A stretch of DNA of 64,000 nucleotides from Adiantum capillus-veneris (GCA_014529385.2 CM043962.1:126198970-126262969); one strand, 5' to 3'. Shown: positions 1 to 11,028, numbered from the stretch's first letter. Numbers and translations: made by a program. Notes: generated from the sequence alone by a model not told the origin.

Positions 1-780
1 CCTCCGGCACCAGAAAGTACGAGAGCTTCCAACCGGCAACCTTCCCAATCATTTGTTCTGATCGGGAGAGTCTTTAGGAATATGGTGCAGCCATCTAACC
101 CTTATCCAATGCAACCATCGTTGCCTCCACCTCCCCCACCACCAAGCATCATGTGCCATCTTGTTGTTGTGCCATCATGTCCAACATCGACTTGACCATC
201 ATCTCCATAGGAGTTAGTACACTCGTGGCGTAGATGGCGAAGGGAAAGGGTCGAAAAAATCTCTTGGTAGGGAAAAATCTTCGCGGCCTCTCTCATGCTC
301 ATCACCTGTATGCGAAGTATCCATTCCACTACGGGTGACGACCATGCACTATGATCTTTTGTTCTTAAGTTCAACTTGGGTTCTTGAGGGTCTTGGGTTC
401 TTGGGTTCTTGAGAATCTTGAGGTTCTTGAGGTATTCTTTCGCTTGCAAATCGCGTTTGAGAAGGATCTTCTCTTCACCCGAGTTCTACTCTTTTCCACG
501 GGCGCACCCCTTGGCGGCCTTGCGCTCACACCACGGTTGCTTTTTCCCACCTCATGTCGATTGGCCGGCCACTAAGTGCACGGTCCGCTCTCAATGAGTG
601 AAAAGAGACACAAGGGGAGGCTGGACAAGCCCTTCTTTCCTGGGATTCCTGTCACTCTTCAAAAAACACGATTAGGAATCGACACGCCCAAGCGAACTTG
701 GGTTCGTGCGACCTCAACAAGCAAAAAAATTTATGTGGTTCTTGTGGTTCTTTCCTTGAGTGATACAAAACACTGCCACA
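1..780 (-). mobile_element. 5' internal region and gag start of a minus-strand Ty3-type LTR retrotransposon (continues off the window)
   Basis: Read on the minus strand, this follows directly from the primer binding site at 781-793, so it should be the leader and gag start of an LTR retrotransposon. An open stretch on the minus strand (449 to 102) contains a gag-like segment (SPVVEWILRIQVMSMREAAK) and ends in a glycine run that comes from CCA/CCT-rich DNA. I see no zinc knuckle here; it would lie outside the window. The copy is probably decayed. The assignment to the same family as the LTR at 794-1989 is by adjacency. Confidence 0.5.
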
Positions 781-793
781 ACTCTGATACCAA
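781..793 (-). other. Primer binding site (initiator-Met tRNA type)
   Basis: On the minus strand this reads TTGGTATCAGAGT, starting immediately after the LTR end at 794. TGGTATCAGAG is the usual plant LTR-retrotransposon primer site complementary to tRNA-iMet. It shows that sequence below 781 is the 5' internal region of an element. Confidence 0.8.
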
Positions 794-1989
794 TGTAAGG
801 TGCAGCGGAATTATTGTTTGCGCTTTGCTCAAGATGAGTGCTCCGAACTGTGCTCAAGGTTCCTTTTGTTCTTATGGAAGGTAGAGTCTTCCGTTCTTAA
901 TGAGAGAATGCTATGATCACAAACAAAGTGAATGGACATTGTGCATGCAAGTGTATGAGACTGAGAGATAGAGAGAGACGAGAGATACGACACCGGAGAC
1001 GTTGTAAAACCCTCCTCCGAAGGCCCCACTCTCGTCGGCGAGAGTGGTCTACTTATGATTGCACAAAGTGGTACAATGACGATGCAATGGACTGATGCAA
1101 CTTGGAACTATGTCGGTGACGACGACGGGGACGACGACGATGACTTTAGGGCTGAAATCTGCGGTCTTCTAACTGCTGTCCATAAACACGCTATGGCTGA
1201 AAATCTGGGACTGTTTTCGGTGGCTGAAAATGACTGTTTTGGCTGCGTTTTTTGAAGGCTGAAAATGGGGATACTCTGCATGAGGCTAGGGCTGAATCTA
1301 CTGCTGTCCATGAAGGCTGAAAACGTTGACCATCTGTTGCGGAATGGGCTGAAAACCAAAAATGCTGGCAGATCTGGAAACGCTAGCAAAACGCTGGGCT
1401 GATTGGGAAGCGTTAGTGAAAACGCTGGCTGATCTGGTACTGCGGCGACACTGCAACTGAAAACGCCAGGGACTGTGGAAGGTGTGGCGATGATCTGGGC
1501 TGAAATCGCCAAGGCTAGGGGGGGATGCTGATGGAGACCAAAAACGCTAGGGTTGATAGTGCTTGAGGGGTTCTTGCTGAGAGAGAAGGGGTACCTGCTG
1601 CCTAAGGGCATGTTGTGCTTCTTGCTCATCTGCCCAAGAGTGCTAGTCTAGGGTTGCTTATATATTAACTTAGCAAAATTGCCCTACCTACTTTTGTTGG
1701 AAAGTCACTTAAAAATAATAAGTGAAAAATCTCAAAAATAGGGAAAATAGGGAAAATGCATTGGAAAAAACCCCTAACTGATTCTAATGGATTCTGATGG
1801 GAATACTGATGATCATGCTGTGTGCAACCAGAGGATATGCATCTATGCTAAGTGACTGGGCATGCACGGTCTACGAATAGACTCACAAAAGTGCCAGATT
1901 ACTTCTAAATCTAGACTAACTCGACTCACTGAACCCTGTTATGCTGTAGCTGGTCCACGGACACATAGGGTTGGATGTGTCACGTGACA
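794..1989 (-). repeat. LTR of a minus-strand Ty3-type element, flanked by both a PBS and a PPT
   Basis: On the minus strand the repeat starts TGTCACGTGACACATCC and ends GCTGCACCTTACA, giving the expected TG...CA ends (1196 bp). The same LTR recurs as a solo copy at 28216-29485. It has a purine tract on its upstream side (1990-2001) and a primer site on its downstream side (781-793), so internal DNA lies on both sides. That is the layout of two elements sharing one LTR rather than of a simple 5' or 3' LTR. Confidence 0.85.
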
Positions 1990-2001
1990 TCCCCTCCTTT
2001 T
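1990..2001 (-). other. Polypurine tract
   Basis: The minus strand reads AAAAGGAGGGGA immediately before the LTR start at 1989. Such a tract primes plus-strand DNA synthesis in LTR retrotransposons and marks the 3' end of an internal region. Here it belongs to the sequence between 2002 and about 3880. Confidence 0.75.
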
Positions 2002-2066
2002 CAAAGTGAGGTACTGGTACTGAACTGTATGGCATCGAGGGAGATCGCCAATAGCATCCGGAATCC

Positions 2067-2783
2067 TCAAAGGGACTCTTCGCCGGCCCACTCTGATGTG
2101 TGGGTCGTGCGGTACTTGAACTTCATTAAGGTCTGCAACGCTTTCTTCTTTGGGCCGCGCCGAAAGCGATACAAAGTCTTTTGTGGCTCCTTCGATGCTT
2201 CAACTTCGTTGAGAGTCATGCTTCTTTCTTCTTCAAGAATCTCCATGGCTGAAATTTCCTGAAACCACTTCCAACACAAAACCATGAACATACCCATTCC
2301 ATGTAAAGCGAAGGGAAAAAATCTTGTCTTCGCTAAAGACTGTGTATGCAATGTAGATGAACATAGAGACGGAGTGACAATCCCTTCATCAAACACATGC
2401 AAACAATGAGATCGAATCTTGCTCTTATGATCTATAGCAATCAAATGTGGCAATTCACAATGGAAATGCCCACTCTTGGTGCTCAAACTTTCATGTGCTC
2501 GTCCGAAAACTGTGTCATGCCAAGGAAGAGACATGGAATGTGACTTCCTTACATACATACTTTTCAGCTTTTCATGAACAATCCGCATATATCCGTGCTC
2601 ATTCATGAGTGAAACGTGATCAACATACAATATGTCATGCCTAGGAAAAGGGATCACATAACGATGCTGACTAAAATACAGGAAACGATCACGAATGAAA
2701 CATTGGAACAATGCGTGCATATCAATCATGCGAACACATAATACTTCCTGTGAGGGTTCTTGAGACCTAGGCTCAAGAGCCAA
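2067..2783 (-). pseudogene. 3' internal open region of the minus-strand Ty3-type element
   Basis: This 238-codon minus-strand open frame lies just upstream of the polypurine tract. Its last third (EILEEERSMTLNEVEASKEP, then a basic stretch and LMKFKYRTTHTSEWAGEESL) loosely resembles the chromodomain-like tail that follows integrase in some Ty3 elements. The rest (histidine- and aromatic-rich) I do not recognise. No reverse transcriptase or integrase core lies between this frame and the protease at 3023-3640, so the element has lost most of pol or is a non-autonomous derivative. Confidence 0.45.
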
Positions 2784-3022
2784 GATCGCTTCTTCGTGAG
2801 ACTCATCAAATCTGCAACGAGGTTAGCTTTGCTAGAAAAAGCATCCACTAACACATCATCCTTATGAACAATCACATCTTCTTCATGCAACTCATCATGT
2901 TTGTCTTTATCATCCAAATCATCATGCTGATCATTGTCAATCAAATCATCATGCTTTTCACAATCATGCAAATCCTGTGTGTCATGCTTTGGAGAAGAAG
3001 AGACTGAGAGAGTCTCCTTCTA
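2726..3022 (-). pseudogene. Asp/His-rich linker segment in the minus-strand element
   Basis: A minus-strand open stretch encodes a low-complexity run of Asp, His and Lys (for example DDLIDNDQHDDLDDKDKHDE) between the protease domain and the 3' region. It reads like a degenerate spacer made of a short repeated coding unit. No catalytic motif is visible. Confidence 0.35.
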
Positions 3023-3640
3023 ATGAATCCTTTCAATCTTGTCTTGTATATTAGCAATGAGAGATGGAGAATGAACAATGTCCTCTCCATGAATGACAAT
3101 AGGAGAATCACTTTTGGCGTTGACAGTGAAAGTGTTAGCCGCAAAATCAATAAGAGGGTTATTACCACGAAACCATTGAATGCCCAAAATCATATCACAT
3201 CCTGAGAGAGGAGAAACAACAAATCTTCTAGTGAAGGCAGCTTGTTGAATTCCGAAAAACACATCAAGGCACTCCTCCATGATGAGAGCGTCCATAGCTG
3301 GAAGAAAGCCAGAGACCTCCATAGGAGATCTTGAACTAACTTCGAGGCGGGCTCTCTCAACAAGAGAGGGGCTGATCACATCATGCATACTACCGGGGTC
3401 AAACAATATGACAAAACGCTGCCCCGACATACGACCATAACATTTAATGAGAGAATCATCAATGAGAGGGTCATGAGAAACTTGGGGCACACTCGTGTTA
3501 TCATTAATTGCATTGACAGAGGAAGTGGGTTCTGTGGATTCATTCGATTCAAGCTTAGGACATGTTCTTTTTATGTGACCCTTAATGTGACAATGAAAAC
3601 GACGACCTTCCTTAGAATAAGTGCTTTGCTCTTCCGACAT
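3023..3640 (-). pseudogene. Gag zinc knuckle and retropepsin of the minus-strand Ty3-type element
   Basis: The 206-codon minus-strand frame begins with a degenerate CCHC knuckle (CHIKGHIKRTCPK, first Cys pair altered). The following retropepsin-like domain has its active-site region as LFDPGSMHDVISPSL, with DPGS in place of the usual D(T/S)G, and a later hydrophobic hallmark MILGIQWF. This order is that of the gag C-terminus and protease of plant Ty3 elements. The frame is open, but the pol domains that should follow are absent. Confidence 0.7.
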
Positions 3641-3880
3641 GATGTATCCTCCTACAATTCCTAGTGCTACCTTTTCATATGGAGTAAGCTTAGGTTTAGC
3701 ATTGTGTTAGCCTTGCCCTTAGATTCATTGGAAGAATTCTTTTCTGAGAGACTGTTGGAAGACTGGTTAGAAGAGTTACCATTCTTACCACTCTGAGGGT
3801 TCTGAGAGTCTACGAGGTACTTGTGGAAGTCTTGTTCTCCTTAGGCTTTCCCTTATTGTGCTTCATCGCCTAGTGGCGGG
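3641..3880 (-). pseudogene. Broken gag remnant upstream of the protease
   Basis: Minus-strand reading gives short Lys/Asn/Ser-rich pieces with several stops, consistent with the end of gag. The stretch ends near 3880, where plus-strand Tat-like pol begins, so two unrelated element pieces meet here in opposite orientation. Confidence 0.35.
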
Positions 3881-3889
3881 CACCTACCT

Positions 3890-4270
3890 GTGCAGCCCCT
3901 GGAGTCCTACATGATTTCATATCCAGTTGCTCCCCTCACCGACTATAAAAGTCCACGTCTTACTGTATCTATTCTTGGGCAGTCATTCTCAGGCGTCATA
4001 GTGGATGGTGGGTCTAAAATCAATCTAATGCCTGAATTTACCATGTCAGCCTTAGGTCTGGAGCCTACTCGCCCTGCTCCGTTCACTATTACATTGGCAG
4101 ACCAGAGGACAGTCTATCCTGTGGGCATAGTAGAGAAGGTGCCTTTGAAGGTACAAGACTTCACATTTAGCTTGGATTTTGTGGTGGTCGGTCTTCCTCA
4201 GGTAGAGGGAGGATTTCCTTTGCTAATTGGTAGACCATGGTTGCGGCATACTAAGGCACTTCATGATTAG
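3890..4270 (+). pseudogene. Retropepsin of a Tat-like Ty3 element
   Basis: This 126-codon frame encodes an aspartic protease domain. The active-site strand reads VIVDGGSKINLM, with Gly-Gly where Thr/Ser-Gly is usual, and the domain closes with LLIGRPWLR, the Tat-lineage form of the C-terminal hallmark. It lies in the correct order upstream of RT-RNase H at 4958. Several downstream stops and frame changes show the pol is dead. Confidence 0.75.
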
Positions 4271-4282
4271 GGAAACGATGCC

Positions 4283-4813
4283 ATGTGGATACACACTCCC
4301 GGCTCCCAAATGCAACCAATCCAGCTTGAAGGAGGGATGGATCCAGTGGCTCAGCACAGCTCATTGTCAGTACAGTCCAACCCCGACCCTGAGCAGCCCA
4401 TCCCACCTAACGGGTCTGACGAGGACCTACTACAGTGGTTGGAAGCTACCACATCGATGCCATGCTACATGGTCTCTACTCAAAACTTACTTGTGCCGCC
4501 AGACGGGTCTGACGAGGACCCGCTACAATGGTTGGAAGCTACCACATCGAGGCCATGCTACATGGTCTCTACTCAAAACTTACCTGTGCCGCCAGTAACA
4601 CTCTCTCTTCAAACTCCTCAGGAGGACATAGATGTCCAAAGTCCTACAGCAGACAATACAACAGTCGAAGAAGTAAGTGTGTCAGCCCCAAATTCTCATG
4701 CTTCAAATGACCCGCCGATGAAACCCCTCGGTCTTGGGGAACCTATAACACATCACCGAAGGGGGAAGAAATCTCCTCTGCATGCACTCGCCAAAGATTT
4801 CCCTCTTCCTTGA
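4283..4813 (+). pseudogene. Protease-RT linker of the Tat-like element with an internal duplication
   Basis: This is an acidic/proline-rich spacer between protease and reverse transcriptase. The block encoding DGSDEDPLQWLEATTSRPCY occurs twice (about 4410-4490 and 4503-4580), with a few changes between copies. That is a direct duplication of about 93 bp. No enzyme motif is visible. Confidence 0.5.
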
Positions 4814-4957
4814 GCATCTCCCAAGTCGGACCCCCTTCAAAAGCACTCTGTCATCTCGTCTGCATCTGAAGATTTACCCTTCGAGGAGCTCCCACAGGGA
4901 TGGTTACAAGAAGAGTATGCAAAGTTTCCAATCGATCAAACACCTGCACATGATGTC

Positions 4958-6709
4958 TTGAAGCTCCAAGAGGCAGCTCACCACTCATCTTCAGAAGCAC
5001 CCTCTCTAGCTACACCCCCAGACCCGGTCAGAGAAGTCAACCTGGGAGATCCTGACAACCCTCAGCACGTATTGTTAGCAGCTTGGTTATGGGAGCATCC
5101 CGCATTACTCAATCAGGTAGTCTCTTTCATACACTCTTTTAAAGATGTTTTTGCTTGGTCCTACAAGGATTTAGAGGGGATTCCACCAGAATTGGGTGTC
5201 CACACTATACCTCTGGTTGAAGGAGCTAAGCCTGTAAGAGGCCGAGCTTACAAGCTCAACCCGAAGTATGCTAAGGCGGTCAAGGTAGAGTTAGAAAAAA
5301 TGCAAGAGACAGCGATCATTGTACATGTGGAGCACTCTCAGTGGTTATCACCCATGGTGATAGCGCGCCTAAGAAGCAGTCCAACAAAATCCGTGTGCGT
5401 AGATTACCGTGCTCTGAACAACGTAACTATCCCAGATGGTTTCCCAACACCTTTCACTGAGCGGGTGCTCGAAGATGTAGCAGGGCATGTATTGTACAAT
5501 TTCATGGATGGGTTTAGTGGATACAATCAGTTGGGCATCCATCCAGGTGATCAGCTGAAAACGGCCTTTATGACTCCCTGGGGTATTTTTATATACACTC
5601 GAATGTCTTTTGGGTTGAAAAATGCCCAACCTTCTTTCAATAGGGCGGTATATCTCATCTTTTGTCCTCTGCTTACGGATCATCTTCGCATCTTCATGGA
5701 CAATTTTTCGACCTTCTCAGGTGCTCAATGTTCAACCCCAATGGAAAACCTAGAGGAACACCTCGCTCAGCTCTCTGTTGTCTTCCTTAGGTGCAGAGAG
5801 GCACGCCTAAAGCTAAATCCTAACAAATGTCATTTTTTGGTTACTGAAGACACACTTCTAGGCCATGTGGTGTCTGCTAAAGGTTTAGCGCCTGACCCAG
5901 AGAAGATTGTAGCAATCTTAAAGTTACCACCTCCCGTCAACCCAAAAGGGGTACAAAGCTTTGTAGGCCACACAGGGTATCATCGCAGGTTTATACGCAT
6001 GTATGCACAGGTGGCTCAACCCCTAACCCGCCTAACCAGTGCTGCAGTTCCCTTTCAATGGTCAAAGGCAGAGGCTGAAGCTTTTGCATACCTTAAAAAA
6101 CGCCTCACTGAAGCGTCTATCTTAGTAGCTCCCGATTGGTCTCTCACCTTTCATGTACATACAGATGCCAGTCAACTAGCTGTGGGTGCGGTGCTGACTC
6201 AACCTAGTAAGGAGTATAACCTGGATCGCCCTGTTCACTATGCAAGTCACCTACTCACCAAGGCAGAGTGCAACTATAGCACCACAGAAAGGAAAGGTTT
6301 AGCTATTGTGTATGCTCTGCAAAAATTTCGGCACTACTTATTAGGCGTCCACTTCACAGTTATTATTGATCATCATGCCCTGCGATATCTGCTCAACAAG
6401 CCGCAGGTTGCAAGTAGAGTATGGCGATGGCTACTCTTATTTCAAGAGTTCGATTTCGAAGTGGTACTCAGGCCCGGCAAACATCATGTCCTTGCCGACC
6501 ACCTTTCTCGCGTTCACACTGGTGAAGAAGCAACAGGGGTTGCTGACGACTTTCCTGATAGCAATCTCTTTAAGGTGAATACCACTCCGGAATGGTACGG
6601 CAATGTTTTGCATCTGCTTTCTACTGGCCTCTACCGAGAGAATGCTTCTCCCCTGCAGAAGAGACGCCTGTTGCTGAAGTCTAGGCCTTTCACTCTCATT
6701 GGGGGCTAG
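4958..6709 (+). pseudogene. Reverse transcriptase and RNase H of a Tat-like Ty3 element
   Basis: The 583-codon frame begins with the Tat-lineage lead-in FAWSYKDLEGIPPELGVH, then RT blocks (VDYRALN, DGFSGYNQ, MSFGLKNAQPSF). The catalytic YxDD box is FMDN (5693-5704), so the polymerase should be inactive. RNase H follows with HTDASQLAVGAVL, TTERKGLA and DHHALRYLL, and ends with KHHVLADHLSR. The frame closes with TAG at 6707-6709 just before the integrase zinc-binding region. In a live element this would be part of one gag-pol polyprotein. Confidence 0.85.
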
Positions 6710-6712
6710 CTA

Positions 6713-7838
6713 TACAAATCAGGGCAAGATGGTGTTCTGAGGCGGTGTGTCTCCACTCATGAAGTCGAGTATATTTTAGAGGATGCCCATAGTGGTCCCA
6801 CTGGTGGCCATTACCCTGGCCATATTACTGCACAAAAGATTCTCTAGTGTAGCTTATGGTGGCCCTATATTTTCCGCGATGCAATTGCCTATGTAAAGGT
6901 ATGTGATGTATGTCAGCGCTATGGCCCTAAACCAAGCAAACAGTCAAACCGTCCTCTGCAGGTCTCTGTGGCATGGCAACCCTTTGAGAGATGGGAGCAT
7001 AGATTTTGTAGGCCCAATCACTCCCTCTGCCCAACCCGGCAATCGAAAGTATCTCTTGGTGGCTACCGACTACGCAACAAAGTGGACAGAGGTACTTGCA
7101 ACAACGGACTGCACTGGCACTACGGTAGCCAAGTTTCTCTACGAAAATATTTTGTGCAGGTTTGGATGTCCCTTGGAAATCACCAGTGACAGGGGTAGTC
7201 ACTTTGTGAATGAAACAATTTCTACCTTGCTGGCCAACTACAAGATTTTTCACAGAAAATCTTGTTCCTATTACCCTAGAGCAAACGGGCAGGCAGAGAG
7301 CACTAATAAGGTTCTGATAGCACTCTTGCGGAAAGCATGTCATCTTCATCCCTCGACTTGGGCTCAAGCTATCCACGGTACACTTTGGGCATATCAAACT
7401 TCTTTCAAAGCCACAACCAATCACACCCCATTTCAATTGGCTTTCGGTTTGGAAGCGATAGCACCTTTCGAATTCAACTCAAGATCCCCGCGAGTGGGGA
7501 GTCTTCGTGCCAATGGAAATTTGGGGTCGGCATCTATCTCTCGTCTTTTCCTTTTGGAGGAAAGCCGAGGTTTGGCTTCTCTGGCTCTAGAAGCAGAGCA
7601 GCTTCGTCGTAAAGCCTGGCATGACCGCCATCTCAGGAAGCCGCAAATAACGCAAGGAGCACTGGTGCTACTTTATCAGGCCAAGTTTCTGAAAAAAGCA
7701 AAGAAGTTGGTCCCAGCATGACAAGGACCATATAAGGTGATGGAGATTCTACCCCACAGCGTTGTACAATTAGCCACTCTGGAAGGAGTTCCGCTGCCTT
7801 TAGTCAACGGCTCTCGGATAAAATGCTATCATGCTTAA
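6713..7838 (+). pseudogene. Integrase of the Tat-like element, frameshifted
   Basis: The HHCC region (GGHYPGHITAQKIL, then VCDVCQRYG) precedes a DDE core with DYATKW, TSDRGSHF and ANGQAEST, which carry the three acidic residues. An in-frame stop lies near 6846, and a frame change near 6990 separates the zinc region from the core. The long frame runs 6903-7721, and a further short piece (GPYKVMEILPHSVVQLATL) ends at about 7838. It is the 3' end of the pol that starts at 3890. Confidence 0.8.
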
Positions 7839-7967
7839 GCTACCGCTCAAGGGTCTAACCAAGCTACATCAAGTGTGGAGTTTCGCCGATTCCTGAACAT
7901 TTCCATAACCAAATCACCCTCCCCTTAGACAGCTCTCCTTCTGCAGACTCTGTTAAGCTCAAGGGGG
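7839..7967 (+). other. 3' untranslated region and polypurine tract of the Tat-like element
   Basis: No gene is visible between the integrase end and the run AAGGGGG at 7961-7967. That run, preceded by TTAAGCTC, is a plausible polypurine tract, because a new sequence class begins right after it. Confidence 0.5.
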
Positions 7968-8215
7968 TTGATTCTACATTGGATCAACTCTATCCTTCAC
8001 TCTCTGTCTTCAATCTTTGTCTTTCTTGGGCATAACCTAATCCCCTCAATCTCTACTCAATTCCTTTTCTTAGCTTTTGAATCTCAAATGAAACTCAGTT
8101 GTTTGGTATGCATAAATGCCTCTGTATCTTGGAGCGGGGTAGTTATTTATGAAATGATTCGCGTTTTATCTGCCACTTCTGAGTACCTCGAATTTATCAA
8201 TGCTTTCTATTAGTT

Positions 8216-8272
8216 GGTCGTAGCTAAATCTTTAAGGTCTCTGGGATAGTTTCCTAAGCGTTAAAACTCCCT
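8216..8272 (+). repeat. 3' end of a tRNA-derived SINE
   Basis: This stretch closely matches the 3' part of the SINE at 40371-40494. Both share TCTTTAAGGTCTC, GGGATAGTTTCCTA and GTTAAAACTC in the same order. The tRNA-like head is missing, so this is a 5'-truncated copy. Confidence 0.6.
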
Positions 8273-8280
8273 CCTTATTT

Positions 8281-8770
8281 TTCTATTCTCTACGTTGTCT
8301 CTCCTCTCAACCCCATCCCCTAGCCCTAATGCTCGCCCTAGCGCTTTCCCGCTCTCCTCGCCTCTGCCCCTTACTCTTGCCCTCGCCCTAGTCTTGGCCT
8401 TCATCATCCATTCACATCCCCTCGCCCTAACCCTTCCCTTCCCCCTTTCCCATTCCCTCGCCCCCTAGCCCCTGCCCTATCTATCCCCCGCCCTAACCCT
8501 CCCACCCCCTCGCCCTCGCCCTAACCCTCCCCCCACCCTCTCGCCCTCGCCCTAACCTTCCCCCTATCCCCTCGCCCTAGCCCCCACACCCTCTCGCCCT
8601 AACCTTCCCCCTATCCCCTCGCCTAGCCCCCCTCACCGACTCGCCCTTGCCTTAACCCTCCCACCCCTCGCCCCTCGCCCTAACCCTCCCCTTCCCCCTC
8701 GCCCTCTCCTTTCCCCTCGCCCCTCGCCCCTAGACCTAACCTGTACCCTCGTCTACTCTTCCCAACGCCC
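8281..8770. repeat. CCCTAA/CGCCCT-rich telomere-like minisatellite
   Basis: About 490 bp are made of irregular units built from CGCCCTAACCCT and CCCCTCGCCCT. CCCTAACCCT or close variants occur around eight times, always in the same orientation. The units are not a clean tandem of the plant CCCTAAA repeat. The block looks like a degenerate interstitial telomere-like or C-rich minisatellite within an LTR-like region. Confidence 0.6.
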
Positions 8771-8985
8771 TAGCCTCTAGACTCTTTCGACAAACCAAAA
8801 AGAAAAAGCGAGCGCCGTATATCCTGGCACTTCTCAGCAAGGGCGGTAATTACCTGCGAAAAGCAAAACAAAAAAAAAAGCAGAGAGCGTTAACTGGGAA
8901 AAGCAAAAGCGAAAAGCAGAGAGCCTTTATTAGAACCTTGGTACTCCATTCAGTCCATCCAGTACCGAATTGGGTCTCGCCCTAG

Positions 8986-11028
8986 CTCCAATCGGAGAAA
9001 GAGTCCTCTGCCTCTAGGGATAGCTCTGACAGTAAATCGGATTACACTCCTAGTTCAGAGCAGCTTTCAGAGGAATCTTCAGAGGAAGATTCGCCCCAGT
9101 CTGTCACTGCTGACAAGGTCACCACTCTCCAGGTGCCTCGCCCGTCTGGTGCCCTCTCCAAGGTACCTTTAATAATAATATATCATTTACAGGCTCCGAA
9201 TCCAGCACTCAAGGATGTGTTCTCTCAGCAGCAACTGATACACTTGGGTCTTCAAAATTTGGCTCAGACTGATTTGTCTGCCAATATCTCTACTGCCAAG
9301 CTATGTTCCCTCTTGCTAACTTTTCCAAAGCTGAATGATACTGCACTTACAGCGGAGGATATCGGACAGGCTATGGGAATATTGACTATGCTGGCACCTC
9401 TGCCCGCAACCGAAACCTTCTCGAATCTCTCACCAAAAGAAATTGTGAATGCTTGTCAGGAACTTTTGTTGGACTCACATCCAGACTATCACAGGAGTCA
9501 GCAATTGTATTCAGTCTTACAGTATTATTTTTTAATGCGAGCACCGGAAAGAACAGGGGTTCCATCTTCTCTAGGTTCTCCAGCAATATGTGATGCTCTT
9601 TTTTGTCTCTACCACTGCCTGCCCTACCCATTTCACAATTTGTTGTTTAAAGCACTACAGGACAGGGCAAAGCGTTTTCGGACTCAGCGTAAAGGCAAAG
9701 CGGAAAGGTTCAATTGCTATGCAGCCCCTATTATGTATTGGGTAGTGCAGACTATACAGCAAAAACAGATGCAAAAGCAGTTCTCACCCTTCAAGATGAT
9801 CCAAAAGAGCAAGACCGTTCCAAAATGGCCAAAGGGAAAGGCATCTTGCGCAAGAGGGCAAAGGTACAAAAAGATTCATCTGAGCAGCTAGCAACACTAC
9901 CTTTCTCAAAATCACAGGTCAAAATCTCTTACGTCCATACTACAACACCAACAATGCGTATGTCTACTTCTGTGGCCACCTCAACTTTCACACCACCTCT
10001 TGTGAGTAGTGTTGCAGTCACTAAAACACAACCTCCAGTTGTGTTGCCAGCACCACGTACTACTCTTAGTGTAGGGGCACCTAGGGATAATGTTGGGGCA
10101 CCGAAGGATACTGCAGGGGCATCTACCTCTGGGATGCCTACATCTGGCAAGCATGACATATATGATACTTTTGCGCCTCAAGCCGACAGACTTTTAGAGG
10201 CAGACAGAAGAGCCATTTCGACGATTATCAATGCAACCCTCTCATTGCAAGGTACCAACGGTCTGCATCGCGCTTGCTATGACGGTATGACAAGGGAAGT
10301 GTAGGCTCATCTTCAACGAGCGATGGATAGGGACAATTTCATTGCTACAGCTCAAGATCGCATAAGAATCTTAACTCAACAAGTAGTGGACCTCAAACAT
10401 ATTGTCCACACTCAGCAAAACAGTTAAAAGAGGCAAACGATATGACCGTAGCAGTTCAGGACCTCTCTCCGCTGGTACATACACAATGTCCCTCTTGTGC
10501 AAAATACCAAGCTGTAGCCATTTCACAGGCAGTTCCAGCTACAACTACAACTACAACTACAACCCCGGTTTCTCCACAAGTTCCTGCTATGGCAACACAG
10601 ATACCGACACAGATGGACGCTTCCAAAGCACATTCAAGGGATTCTCAAACAGCAGAGAAAGCAAATCCTACCAATATGGAGTCTAAGCCAACAGGATCGG
10701 TCTCATCACAATTTCATGGTCCCTCTATGGCCTCCCCCTCCCAATCCCCATCCTTCCTCAACACTTCTACGGCTTCCCGGGATTCCGACAACCTGTTCCA
10801 CCCTCGCAGCCTGCCCAGTCTTTTCCTGGGTTTCCACCAGCTCCACCTACTCACCCTCCATCGTCTCACATGACGCAGCCTGCTGCTCATGGGGTGGCTA
10901 CTCCATACCCGATGTACCCTCCTCATGGCCACTACCCCTCACCATACACTTGGCCTCCATCCCCTTACCCACCTTACTATCAGCCTCCTCCTCCTCCTCC
11001 TCCTCCATCATCCGACCACCAACAGTAG
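8986..11028 (+). pseudogene. Extra ORF upstream of gag (Ogre-like ORF1), frameshifted
   Basis: I do not recognise a catalytic domain. A Ser/Glu-rich start (in frame from 8986) leads into a globular helical segment (about 9133-9700, including SQQQLIHLGLQNLAQTDL). A second part (9714-10435) has a short coiled-coil-like region. The C-terminus (10741-11028) is Pro/Tyr-rich (PYPMYPPHGHYP, then eight prolines). The reading frame changes three times (frame 1 to 0, to 2, to 1), so this copy is broken. Ogre/Tat elements of plants carry an additional ORF of unknown function before gag, and position and lineage fit that. Homology to a known ORF1 is not established. Confidence 0.5.

Larger units (their letters stand above)
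7968..8965 (+). repeat. Probable LTR of the Tat-like element (right edge unresolved)
   Basis: The position right after a polypurine tract, and before a second internal region (ORF1/gag, 8986-13654), suggests an LTR shared by two adjoining elements. The 5' edge would be TTGATTC or TGATTC at 7968-7969. I could not settle the 3' edge or a primer site. Inside it lie a SINE-tail match (8216-8272) and a block of CCCTAA-rich DNA (8281-8770). Confidence 0.45.

Noticed and set aside
102-449. Gly-rich end of the minus-strand frame as a glycine-rich protein gene
   Set aside because: It lies in the gag leader position directly after a primer binding site, and the Gly run is low-complexity CCA/CCT DNA.
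1108-1629. 173-codon minus-strand frame in the LTR
   Set aside because: It falls wholly inside the LTR and consists of a recurring AAAACGCTAG-GCTGAAA unit; the solo LTR copy does not keep the same frame.
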